From the NCBI RefSeq assembly GCF_900103525.1, contig NZ_FNHN01000002.1, positions 1 to 64,000 of the forward strand: a stretch of 64,000 bases of DNA. The letters run 5' to 3'. This document shows, one piece after another, positions 49,919-57,591 of the stretch. The translations under genes and the position numbers were made by a program. The notes beneath the pieces are model-generated. The model saw only the letters and a program-made list of their open reading frames with translations, was not told where the DNA came from and made no database searches. The DNA is from Bacillus sp. OK048. GTDB lineage: Bacteria > Bacillota > Bacilli > Bacillales > Cytobacillaceae. Every line of letters begins with the position of its first letter. The first letter of the stretch is position 1.

Positions 49919-50308
49919 TTAGCTTGGAATCAGCTTGATAATTGTTTCAATCATTACGGTTAAAATTGGAATAGCCATCGCAAGTATCAACACTTTCCCA
50001 GCAAGTTCAATTTTCGATGCCACAGCACCCTGTCCTGCATCCTTAGTAATTTGAGATGCAAACTCAGCAATATAGGCAATTCCGATAATTTTTAGGATTG
50101 TCTCTACATAAACCAAATTCACATTTGCATTTACTGCCAGCCTTTCCAGCATATGAATAATTTCATAGATTTTATCGACTAAAAATAGGAAAATACTGCA
50201 TCCTACAAATACAATTAAAAGGAAGGCAAAATTTGGTTTTTGTTCTTTGATTATTAAGGCAAGAAAGGTTGCGACAAGAGCCACTCCAACTATTTTAATA
50301 ATTTCAAT
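49919..50308 (-). CDS. spoIIIAD: Stage III sporulation protein AD, probable ATT start
   Basis: Small membrane protein (four helices) of the SpoIIIA complex. Conventional starts give only GTG at 50284 (121 aa), which removes the conserved first helix beginning. Extending eight codons gives IEIIKIVG, which aligns with the B. subtilis start MQIDIIQIVG. The codon at 50308 is ATT, with AAAGGAGG 8 nt upstream. No ATG, GTG or TTG lies in frame between. I therefore call an ATT start (129 aa, against 133 in B. subtilis). Family identification is firm from EQKPNFAFLLIVF and LVDKIYEIIHMLE. Confidence 0.88.
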   Translation of the reverse strand: MEIIKIVGVALVATFLALIIKEQKPNFAFLLIVFVGCSIFLFLVDKIYEIIHMLERLAVNANVNLVYVETILKIIGIAYIAEFASQITKDAGQGAVASKIELAGKVLILAMAIPILTVMIETIIKLIPS

Positions 50309-50324
50309 GGCAAAGCCCTCCTTT

Positions 50325-50528
50325 CTAATGAAACAAGAAGACTGATTTTATTTTCTGGAAAAGGTCGTCCACAATCGATGCGACTTGGAACAAAATATAA
50401 ATAAAACCGAATAATGTAACCCACTGGGCATATTCCTTTTTTCCTACTTGATCTAAAACGGTATGCAAAAACGCTACGACGATTCCCACCCCAGCTATTT
50501 TAAAAATAATATCTACCTCTAAGCCCAT
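50325..50528 (-). CDS. spoIIIAC: Stage III sporulation protein AC
   Basis: A 67-residue membrane protein with two helices, similar to the N-terminal half of AD. The family pattern VDIIFKIAGVGIVVAFLHTVLDQ is intact in its two parts. It is followed by spoIIIAD after 16 bp. Confidence 0.95.
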   Translation of the reverse strand: MGLEVDIIFKIAGVGIVVAFLHTVLDQVGKKEYAQWVTLFGFIYILFQVASIVDDLFQKIKSVFLFH

Positions 50529-50539
50529 TGCTTTTCCCC

Positions 50540-51055
50540 CTAAATTAATAAAATGATCAGTAATAGTCCCGAAAAGAATCCTAAGCTCTTTACCATTTTT
50601 TCGTATTTTGCTTGGTTTTCAATTGCGTCCGCTTCCTCTCTTTCGAGATGGGAAAGAGTTAGCATAATATGTTTTTGCTGGGAAATGCGATCATGCCGCC
50701 CAAGGGTTTCACCGAATTGTTTCATAATCTCAAATTCACCTTGTTTAAGTGCAGTTTGTTTCCAAACCTCTTTCAAGCTTTCTTCCCAAGCGTCCTTGAC
50801 AGTTGTTTCAGTATCTGTCAGTTTCTTTGCAAAGCCCTCAAAGAATGATGATAATGGTTTTGATAATTGCGCCGCTAATCTCCTTGCAGCTTCATGCAGG
50901 GGTGTATGACCGTACATAATTTCAGCTTCTAATGATTGCAGCGCGGATCTTAATTGCCTGAGTTGTTTAGGACGTTCACTTAAATGTTTGGCAACTTCAA
51001 ATCCTGTCCAAGTGGTAGCGAGAATAATAAAAATAGCACCAATTATTTTAACCAT
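50540..51055 (-). CDS. spoIIIAB: Stage III sporulation protein AB
   Basis: A 171-residue protein with hydrophobic segments at both ends and a charged helical middle (GSPF-like relation to secretion systems). RQLRSALQSLEAEIMYGHTPL is the conserved segment. The ATG directly follows the spoIIIAA stop codon. Confidence 0.95.
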   Translation of the reverse strand: MVKIIGAIFIILATTWTGFEVAKHLSERPKQLRQLRSALQSLEAEIMYGHTPLHEAARRLAAQLSKPLSSFFEGFAKKLTDTETTVKDAWEESLKEVWKQTALKQGEFEIMKQFGETLGRHDRISQQKHIMLTLSHLEREEADAIENQAKYEKMVKSLGFFSGLLLIILLI

Positions 51056-51979
51056 TTAGGTCACGCTCACTTTTCGACTCAGTTCTTTTCCGTTTCTATC
51101 CAAAATATGTGTAATGGTTCCCGGTCCATGAAATCTGCTTAATACAATAAATCGTTGAAATATGTTTTGTTCAATAATGGTTGTTAACGACGGTCTGTTC
51201 TTTACTTCATCCAAGCTGGAGCCATGAGTGGTCATCATTAGTTTTATCCCGGCGTGGACCGCCTCTTGAATTGCTTCAGCGTCCTCTTTACGGCCAATTT
51301 CGTCCACAACTAACACATCTGGACTCATTGAACGAATCATCATCATCATCCCCTCAGCCTTTGGACAGGAATCGAGCACATCTAGACGGTGTCCGAATGA
51401 CATTTGGGGGATCCCATTTACACATCCTGCTATTTCAGAGCGCTCATCAACGATTCCTACCTTATATGCTTGGATTCCCTTTTCTAGTTTTCCCGTTGAA
51501 ATAATTCGGGCCATATCTCTTAACAGCGTTGTTTTGCCTGTTTGTGGCGGTCCAATTATCATCGTATGCATCCAAGAGTCTTTGAAAATAAAAGGAGTAA
51601 TCTTTTCGGCAATCCCAATCTTCTCTTTGGCAATTCGGATGTTAAAAGAAGCAATATCCCGTATCGCCTTTACCTTTCCATCTTCAAGGATTACTTTACC
51701 TGCAAGACCAATGCGATGACCTCCTGAAACAGTGATATACCCACGCTTTAACTCTTCCTCTAATGTATAGATGGAGAATTGGCTGATCTTGTTCATTAAA
51801 TGGAAAGCATCTTCTTGCCGAATAATATACGATAGAAATCTTGGAGCTCCTTTTAGGGTAATTTCTATTGGTCGGCTGATGCGAATTCGGATTTCTTCCA
51901 ATTCTTCTTTTTGATTAGGAGGGAGTTTGTTAATTAGATCGGCAATGTTTTTTGGTAAGAATTTTAGGATCGTTTCCAC
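51056..51979 (-). CDS. spoIIIAA: Stage III sporulation protein AA (ATPase)
   Basis: Mother-cell ATPase thought to power the SpoIIIA-SpoIIQ channel. The P-loop GPPQTGKTT is at 143-151; Walker B VLVVDEIGRKEDAEA and MMTTHGSS follow. Length 307 is standard. Start is GTG with AAGGAGGAAC upstream. First gene of the operon with a sigma-E promoter 40-70 bp before it. Confidence 0.97.
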   Translation of the reverse strand: METILKFLPKNIADLINKLPPNQKEELEEIRIRISRPIEITLKGAPRFLSYIIRQEDAFHLMNKISQFSIYTLEEELKRGYITVSGGHRIGLAGKVILEDGKVKAIRDIASFNIRIAKEKIGIAEKITPFIFKDSWMHTMIIGPPQTGKTTLLRDMARIISTGKLEKGIQAYKVGIVDERSEIAGCVNGIPQMSFGHRLDVLDSCPKAEGMMMMIRSMSPDVLVVDEIGRKEDAEAIQEAVHAGIKLMMTTHGSSLDEVKNRPSLTTIIEQNIFQRFIVLSRFHGPGTITHILDRNGKELSRKVSVT

Positions 51980-52018
51980 ATTCGTTCCTCCTTACGAGTT
52001 GCTTGTCTCATTAATTAA

Positions 52019-52047
52019 AATGTATGCCTTTCGATACGCAATATGAC
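52019..52047 (-). promoter_or_regulatory. Sigma-E promoter of spoIIIAA-AH
   Basis: On the minus strand GTCATATT (52047-52040), 13 nt and CATACATT (52026-52019) match the sigma-E -35 and -10 consensus almost exactly. Confidence 0.9.
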
Positions 52048-52144
52048 TTTGAAAATTTCAATTCTTTCAAAATACTCTAATATTCTATTTTTCTAGCAGA
52101 GTTAGTAGAATGAAACTAAGCCAAATAATAAGGGGGAAACATCC

Positions 52145-52819
52145 ATGTACAATCCGAATGCGGGCGAACGTAACAACTTGCCGAAGAGGAATCATTTAAT
52201 AAAAGTGAATGGTGAAGGGGAAATTGCCGTTCAGCCTGATACAGCAACTGTTAATCTTGGAGTAGTGACGGAAAGTAAAGAACTAATGGATGCACAGCAG
52301 CAGAATTCAATCATTGCAAACAAGATCATTAATGCCCTAATTGCCTTAGGGATTGATAAAAATCAGATACAGACGGTTGATTATCGCATCGAACCTGACT
52401 ATGACTTTTCTTCTGGACAACAGATTTTTCGCGGTCATAAAATCACACATATTTTACAGGTGAAAATTGACGATTTATCTACTATTGGAAAGGTAGTAGA
52501 TACTGCTGTGGAGAACGGAGCCAACTCTGTTGCTCATGTTCAATTTACTTCAAGGTATAAGGAAGCTTATTACCAACAAGCACTAGTTATGGCGTTAAAC
52601 AATGCAAACAACAAGGCGCAAACCATCGCCACCACTTTACGAGTGACATTAAATCCTACCCCGATCCTTGTCGTGGAGGGTGGAGCTACGATTCAACCAT
52701 TTGAGAGCCATCAAGTGGCGTTTGCTAAAGGAGCAAGCTCAACACCCATTCAACCGGGTCAGCTCCTTATCCGAGCAAATGTTTCAACAGAGTATAAATA
52801 TAGTTCAATAAATGGGTAA
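52145..52819 (+). CDS. SIMPL domain (DUF541) protein
   Basis: A 224-residue SIMPL-domain protein of unknown function. The family's N-terminal VNGEGEIAVQPDTATVNLGVVT, the YRIEPDYDF region and the C-terminal GQLLIRANVSTEY strand are present in order. There is no signal peptide or membrane helix, so it is probably cytosolic, while many relatives are exported. AAGGGGGAA precedes the ATG. It is alone on the plus strand between spoIIIA and the ccm operon, and shares a terminator with ccmG. Confidence 0.88.
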   Translation: MYNPNAGERNNLPKRNHLIKVNGEGEIAVQPDTATVNLGVVTESKELMDAQQQNSIIANKIINALIALGIDKNQIQTVDYRIEPDYDFSSGQQIFRGHKITHILQVKIDDLSTIGKVVDTAVENGANSVAHVQFTSRYKEAYYQQALVMALNNANNKAQTIATTLRVTLNPTPILVVEGGATIQPFESHQVAFAKGASSTPIQPGQLLIRANVSTEYKYSSING

Positions 52820-52823
52820 AAAA

Positions 52824-52859
52824 AAAGGATTGAACCATGATGAGTGGCTCAATCCTTTT
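52824..52859. terminator. Bidirectional terminator, SIMPL gene/ccm operon
   Basis: AAAGGATTGA pairs with TCAATCCTTT, with a further CCA/TGG stem inside, serving the ends of two convergent units. Confidence 0.88.
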
Positions 52860-52863
52860 ACAT

Positions 52864-53376
52864 TTACTTTTGATCGTATTTCTTAACCATTCCGTAAAGT
52901 TGTGCGGAGGTTACTGGCCCGTTGTAGTGTTCTCTTATAACGCCTTGTCTATCAATAACAAATGTTTCTGGCTGCCCTGTAACATTATACTTTTTGGCAA
53001 CTTTAGAATTGTAATCAAATACGTAAACAGCAGGTGTATTATATTTTTCAAGGAATTTTTTTACACGGTCCTTTGTTTCACCCTTATTAATCATGATTAA
53101 TCTGTATTTATCACCGTAGTCCTTTGCGAATGCCTCTAGTTCTGGAGCTTCATCTACACATGGTTTACACCATGATGCAAAATAATTCAAGATGATTATT
53201 TCTCCCTTGTAATCAGAAAGCTTCGTATCCGTACCATCTAAGTTTGGAAGCTCAAAATTATAAGCCTGATCACCAACATCAGTATTATCACCTTTGCTTG
53301 CCAAACTATATCCGAAAAAGCCAAACATTCCAATCAAGAGAAACAATACGAGTAAGTTAATGACTCGTCTGTTCAT
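52864..53376 (-). CDS. ccmG: Membrane-tethered thioredoxin-like protein (CcmG/ResA type)
   Basis: Reduces apocytochrome c cysteines outside the membrane before heme attachment. One N-terminal membrane anchor (about 5-23) is followed by a thioredoxin fold with redox motif C70-K-P-C73 in FASWCKPCVDE and the cis-Pro region VTGQPETFVID. The ATG at 53376 follows AGGAGGTAGC; the six-codon extension is not needed. 170 residues. Sequence alone does not separate ResA from CcmG; being last gene of the ccm operon argues for a CcmG role. Confidence 0.9.
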   Translation of the reverse strand: MNRRVINLLVLFLLIGMFGFFGYSLASKGDNTDVGDQAYNFELPNLDGTDTKLSDYKGEIIILNYFASWCKPCVDEAPELEAFAKDYGDKYRLIMINKGETKDRVKKFLEKYNTPAVYVFDYNSKVAKKYNVTGQPETFVIDRQGVIREHYNGPVTSAQLYGMVKKYDQK

Positions 53377-53398
53377 AGTGCTACCTCCTAACAACCGC

Positions 53399-53524
53399 TT
53401 ATTTATCCAGTTGTTTTAAGAATTCTATATCTTTCTTAAGGCTGTTATGACGTTTTCCGATAAGAAGCATATAACCAAAAATGATTACCCAAACGACTGA
53501 ATAAGCTCCATACATGAATCCCAT
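53399..53524 (-). CDS. ccmD: Heme exporter subunit CcmD
   Basis: A 41-residue protein with one membrane helix (about 8-22) and a basic cytosolic tail (GKRHNSLKKDIEFLKQ). CcmD stabilises CcmABC with heme-loaded CcmE. The ATG has AGGAGGAATTT upstream, overlapping the ccmC end. Small size, the Tyr/Trp helix start (MYGAYSVVWV) and position after ccmC define it. Confidence 0.85.
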   Translation of the reverse strand: MGFMYGAYSVVWVIIFGYMLLIGKRHNSLKKDIEFLKQLDK

Positions 53525-53536
53525 AATAAATTCCTC

Positions 53537-54298
53537 CTAGTTTTCTAATCTTTCGCGTAATTTTTCTTTATAGTGACCTACTTTGATTTTCATATTTTCA
53601 AATGAAACACCCTTGTGAAGGAGGTATGCATACAGGATGGTAAATGCCGCAATTGTAATCAATAAGGCAACAAGCATACTTGGAGCAATTCCTCCTCCTT
53701 CTTGTGAAGGGCCATCTCCAAAAACGATTGGATGGAATTTGGATTGCCACCAGCGAATGGCAAAGAATACAATTGGTACATCAGCGAATCCGATAATTCC
53801 AAAAACAGCAGCTAATCTAGCTTTTTTGTCCCAAACGCCATCCATTTGGCGAACCATTAGGTAAGCCATATAAAGGAAGAATAGAATCAATGTTGTGGTT
53901 AAGCGTGGTTCCCAAGCCCACCATGTATTCCAAGAAGATTTTGCCCAGATTGGACCTGTTGTTAATACGATAGCAGTAAAAACCACACCGATCTCTGCAG
54001 ATACATAGGCATAGGTGTCATAAATCCGTTTGCGCTTTATTAAAAATAAGATACTGAAAATAAATGTCACAAAGAATGCTAAAAAGGCAACCCACGCTGA
54101 TGGAACATGCATATAAAATATCTTTTGTACGACACCCATGGTCTTTTCAACCTCTGCATACATGAAAATAAAGTAAAATGCTACTAGCATGGATACTACC
54201 ATTCCAGTGTATAAAACTTTCGTAAGCATAGATGTTTTGACTTGGACTACTTCTTCAATAGGAAGGGTCGTTTTTTCTCTTTCGAGATTCATACTCAT
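53537..54298 (-). CDS. ccmC: Heme handling protein CcmC
   Basis: Loads heme onto CcmE on the outer face of the membrane. The 253-residue protein has six membrane helices and the tryptophan-rich motif in the form WNTWWAWEPRLTTTL; proteobacterial CcmC usually has WWVWDARLT, so Asp is replaced by Glu-Pro here. A conserved His lies in FYMHVPSAWVAF and a possible second in SKFHPIVFG. Starts 4 nt after ccmB with GGAGG. Confidence 0.93.
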   Translation of the reverse strand: MSMNLEREKTTLPIEEVVQVKTSMLTKVLYTGMVVSMLVAFYFIFMYAEVEKTMGVVQKIFYMHVPSAWVAFLAFFVTFIFSILFLIKRKRIYDTYAYVSAEIGVVFTAIVLTTGPIWAKSSWNTWWAWEPRLTTTLILFFLYMAYLMVRQMDGVWDKKARLAAVFGIIGFADVPIVFFAIRWWQSKFHPIVFGDGPSQEGGGIAPSMLVALLITIAAFTILYAYLLHKGVSFENMKIKVGHYKEKLRERLEN

Positions 54299-54301
54299 TT
54301 T

Positions 54302-54976
54302 TTAAACCTCCAGGACATACTCAATTAGGATAAAACAAAGAACAAAGAAGATTACGTCATAGGCTGCAACCAATTGCATCCAAGCAATAGCGTTCGGTAA
54401 TTTTTCCATATTTGTTAAGATAATTTTTGTCGCTTGCGTAACTCCAATTAAGACAGGACTTGTCATTGGGAATAGGAGAAGCGGTAATAACATTTCACTG
54501 CTCTTTGAATTGGAAGCAAGAGCAGCCAAAAAGGTGCCAATGGCGATGAAGCCAAAACTACCGACAAATAGCACTAAAATGAAATACAAAATACTTCCAG
54601 TCAGTTTAAAATCAAACAATAGAAACAGAAACGGTATTGCAACAATCTCTACTATTATTATCATCGAGAAGTTTGCCATGAATTTTCCTAAATAGATGCT
54701 GGATGCATCCATTGGAGCAACCAATAACCCATGCATCGTATCATTTCGTTGTTCAGACACTAAAGAACGGTTAAGTCCCAAAATTCCTGAAAAAACAATG
54801 ATGATCCAGACAGCGCCGGGTATAACTGCTTTTGTCGTATTGTTTGCCGGATCAAAAGCAAAGCTAAGTACTAATATAACTAAACCAGCAAAAATGATCA
54901 TCGTTCCCAAAACTTGCTTCGTTCTTAATTCTGAATAGATATCTTTTTTGGCAATTGTGAGGGCTGCTCTTAACAT
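54302..54976 (-). CDS. ccmB: Heme exporter ABC permease CcmB
   Basis: Membrane subunit paired with CcmA; CcmAB uses ATP to release heme-bound CcmE from CcmC. The 224-residue ABC-2 type protein has six membrane helices and the family segment SELRTKQVLGTMIIFAGLV near its N-terminus. Its ATG overlaps the ccmA stop by one base (TAATG). Confidence 0.93.
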   Translation of the reverse strand: MLRAALTIAKKDIYSELRTKQVLGTMIIFAGLVILVLSFAFDPANNTTKAVIPGAVWIIIVFSGILGLNRSLVSEQRNDTMHGLLVAPMDASSIYLGKFMANFSMIIIVEIVAIPFLFLLFDFKLTGSILYFILVLFVGSFGFIAIGTFLAALASNSKSSEMLLPLLLFPMTSPVLIGVTQATKIILTNMEKLPNAIAWMQLVAAYDVIFFVLCFILIEYVLEV

Positions 54977-55683
54977 TATGATACTCCCTCCACTAAAACC
55001 TGGTATTTTTCTGAAACTAAACCTAACGAATGTTTGTTAATTTTAAAGTCATCTGCAATCTTGCCATTTTTCACAATGACAATTCGATCACAGATTTCTG
55101 CTGCTTGTTTGAAATCATGTGTGACCATTAATGTTGTACACCCTTTCTCTTTCATAGAGAGGACAACATTATTTAGGATATTAATGGCACCTTGATCCAA
55201 GCCTGTATGTGGTTCATCAAGCAGCATAACTTTCGGATCATGAATGATCGCTCTTGCTATCGCAATCCTCTGAATCATCCCACGAGAGAAATTCTTTACA
55301 GGTTCATTGATAAAGAATGAGAGACCCACTTCTTTTACAAGTTGCCTTGCTTTATTTTCAACATCCTTGACGCCGTATAAATTTCCAAAGAAAACTAGAT
55401 TTTCTAATGGAGTATAGTGATCATAAAGCAAACTGGAATGAGGTAAATATCCAAACAATTTTTTTACTTCAATATGGTCTTTTTTCAAATCCAATCCGTT
55501 AATCGTTACAAGTCCTGATGTAGGCTTAATTAAGGTTGCCAGCACTTTTAGCAGAGTACTCTTTCCAGCACCATTTGGACCGAGAATAGCAACCGTTTCA
55601 CCTTGTTTTATTGATAGGTCTACACCTCGTAGGATTAACTTATTGTCGGCTTGCTTTGTAAGCTTTTTTATTTCAATCATCAT
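54976..55683 (-). CDS. ccmA: Heme exporter ABC ATPase CcmA
   Basis: ATP-binding partner of CcmB. Walker A is GPNGAGKST, the signature FSRGMIQR, Walker B VMLLDEPHTGLD with the CcmA-like HTG. The 235-residue length is slightly more than proteobacterial CcmA (about 205). A GTAT-type gap of 21 bp separates it from the upstream membrane-protein gene. Confidence 0.92.
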   Translation of the reverse strand: MMIEIKKLTKQADNKLILRGVDLSIKQGETVAILGPNGAGKSTLLKVLATLIKPTSGLVTINGLDLKKDHIEVKKLFGYLPHSSLLYDHYTPLENLVFFGNLYGVKDVENKARQLVKEVGLSFFINEPVKNFSRGMIQRIAIARAIIHDPKVMLLDEPHTGLDQGAINILNNVVLSMKEKGCTTLMVTHDFKQAAEICDRIVIVKNGKIADDFKINKHSLGLVSEKYQVLVEGVS

Positions 55684-55704
55684 GTATCCCTCGCATTCCG
55701 ACTG

Positions 55705-56700
55705 TTACTCTACAAATTGGCGTAAGTTCATTTTTACTTGTACTAAATGCTGCTTATATGCTGCCAATTTATTTTGATAATCCTCTTCAGACATGTTTCC
55801 ATCACTGAAATTTTCTTCAAGCTCGAGAATCTTATCCATTATAGCCTTTTGCTTAGCCATGAGATTTTTAAATGCACTTTCTTCTTTATCAGCACCAAGC
55901 CTTTTCTCTTCTGCCCTTGCCTTCATCCTAAAGTAACCAAAATAGGATAGGGCTGCGATAATAATGGCAGACATGACAATTAAGAAGACATGCGGATCAA
56001 AGGTTCTTAAAGGGGATTGTGCCCACATCCGAAGATGGCCAGGATTATGAAACGCAGGTGCTGTTTTGGTTACATTTGTATTCGCTTTTCCTGCGCCCAG
56101 TTCTGAAGAGCCTTTGGTTTCACTCGCTGCTGGCTGTTTATCTTTGTCATAAATCATCGTAAAGGATTGTTTGGCCTCGATTCCTTCCACGCTATAGCCC
56201 TGATAATTTTGATCATCCATTTTGAAAAGACCTTGATTAGTAGCAGTTACATTTTTAAATTCGATACTTCCCATTCCCTCTGGAACAAGAATTTGCATTG
56301 CCTGTACAGGGTAATCAAAGCTTAAATTAATTTCCTCGCCCTTCGCCATTCTATAGCTATATGGCAAAACCAATGTTTGATTTGCCGGTATAGGATCTGT
56401 AGTGATAAATCCTGTATCCACTTGTTTTTGAGCTGTTTTGTTATCTAAAAAAGAAAATCCTGTTGCGCCTTTGGGTATTGTAACATTCAGTACTGCTTCG
56501 CCGGTGCCGTCGCCTTTATATTCCTCTGCTGTAGTATTGGTGAAGTTCACCATATTCATCATATTGGTTGACCCATCTTCTGAAGGACTAACGACTAGAT
56601 AGTGCATATCGATTGAGATCGGAGATTCTGCAGCTGCCATTCCATTGAATGGAATGAACAGCAGCAGTCCGAGGAGGAGTACTGTGATTTTTTTGATCAC
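55705..56700 (-). CDS. Unfamiliar membrane-anchored protein in ccm operon (331 aa)
   Basis: I do not recognise this family. Signal peptide (1-24), an outer beta-rich domain (about 25-180) with VLPYSYRMAKGEEINLSFDYP, a low-complexity linker, one membrane helix (about 240-260), and a cytosolic coiled tail ending NFSDGNMSEEDYQNKLAAY. The tail resembles the short helical pair of CcmI-like proteins. GTG start overlaps the upstream gene (GTGA). The same overall layout occurs in the protein at 60068-61126. A role in heme or apocytochrome handling is inferred only from context. Confidence 0.8.
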   Translation of the reverse strand: MIKKITVLLLGLLLFIPFNGMAAAESPISIDMHYLVVSPSEDGSTNMMNMVNFTNTTAEEYKGDGTGEAVLNVTIPKGATGFSFLDNKTAQKQVDTGFITTDPIPANQTLVLPYSYRMAKGEEINLSFDYPVQAMQILVPEGMGSIEFKNVTATNQGLFKMDDQNYQGYSVEGIEAKQSFTMIYDKDKQPAASETKGSSELGAGKANTNVTKTAPAFHNPGHLRMWAQSPLRTFDPHVFLIVMSAIIIAALSYFGYFRMKARAEEKRLGADKEESAFKNLMAKQKAIMDKILELEENFSDGNMSEEDYQNKLAAYKQHLVQVKMNLRQFVE

Positions 56701-57074
56701 TTTCCTTCCCCCTTTTTATTTTTATAACTATTCATAGTAGCTTCTATTTCACTTTCAATTTCTGCCATTAAATCCTTATCAATGGTCGTCCCTGACATTT
56801 GCTCTTCTTCATCCTTCATGATGCTGACAACTTGAGATTCATATTGTTTCTTAAGATTTTTGTAATCAGCGTGTGAAATTTTATCCATCTTATACTCAAA
56901 CTCTAATTCGTTAAGAGTAGATAAAAGCACTTCTTTGTTTGATGCAGCATCTTGCCCCTTGCTCGCGAAACTTAAATAGGAATCAAAAGAAAAGAATGGT
57001 GCCAGAACCAGAAATAAACAAATTAGCACAAGTGCAGCAGTAAATATCATTGATATGACCGAGATTTCTTGCAT
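56697..57074 (-). CDS. ccmI: Short CcmI-like membrane protein
   Basis: A 125-residue protein with one N-terminal membrane helix (about 6-28) followed by a helical segment LNELEFEYKMDKISHADYKNLKKQYE. This matches the N-terminal part of CcmI (membrane helix plus ELEFDYxxGKIsxxDY), without the TPR domain used to hold apocytochromes. The ATG at 57074 follows AGGATG. Position directly after ccmH supports the call; the truncated length is noteworthy. Confidence 0.75.
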   Translation of the reverse strand: MQEISVISMIFTAALVLICLFLVLAPFFSFDSYLSFASKGQDAASNKEVLLSTLNELEFEYKMDKISHADYKNLKKQYESQVVSIMKDEEEQMSGTTIDKDLMAEIESEIEATMNSYKNKKGEGK

Positions 57075-57086
57075 TATGTTCACATC

Positions 57087-57590
57087 CTAAAGGTACTTTT
57101 TGCGTTCTTCTTCAATCATGGATGAAAGAATTTCCTCTTCTATTTCATCCTTATCGATATCGTTGTCAAGGGTTCCTTCATCCGTTCCATTTTTCTTCAC
57201 CCATTTTCGAATGAGGAAGAAAATCGCCACCCCTGCAATCCCTAATACTACAAAAGGCAGTACCCAAGCAACTAAACTGAACCCGCTTTTTTCTGGAGCT
57301 GTTAAAATTTCTTCTCCATAAATATTGACATAGTATTCACGAATTTTGTCCTTATCCCAGCCCTTGTTCATCATCCCAACGATGTCTTCCTTAAACCCAA
57401 TCGTAAGATTACAAGTCTTTGGGTCACATTCGAAGTGGTCCTGACCACAGCCGCATGTACACATAAATTGTGAGGCAGCCGCTTCAAATTCCTTAGACTT
57501 GTAGTCAAACTCTTCAGCTCCAACCTGAAAGAATGAAGCTTGAAAAATAAATGTAATCAGAAGGAGTCCAATAAGGATTTTACCTTTCAT
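57087..57590 (-). CDS. ccmH: CcmH-like thiol protein with CxCxC site
   Basis: Expected to reduce apocytochrome cysteines and work with CcmF. After a signal peptide comes a helical CcmH domain, then a membrane helix (about 103-125) and an acidic tail. The usual LRCxxCQ is replaced by C44-T-C46-G-C48-GQ, with further Cys at 55 and 60. The ATG at 57590 follows AAAGAGGTG and lies one base after ccmF; an earlier in-frame start would overlap ccmF. 167 residues. Confidence 0.87.
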   Translation of the reverse strand: MKGKILIGLLLITFIFQASFFQVGAEEFDYKSKEFEAAASQFMCTCGCGQDHFECDPKTCNLTIGFKEDIVGMMNKGWDKDKIREYYVNIYGEEILTAPEKSGFSLVAWVLPFVVLGIAGVAIFFLIRKWVKKNGTDEGTLDNDIDKDEIEEEILSSMIEEERKKYL

Positions 57591-57591
57591 A

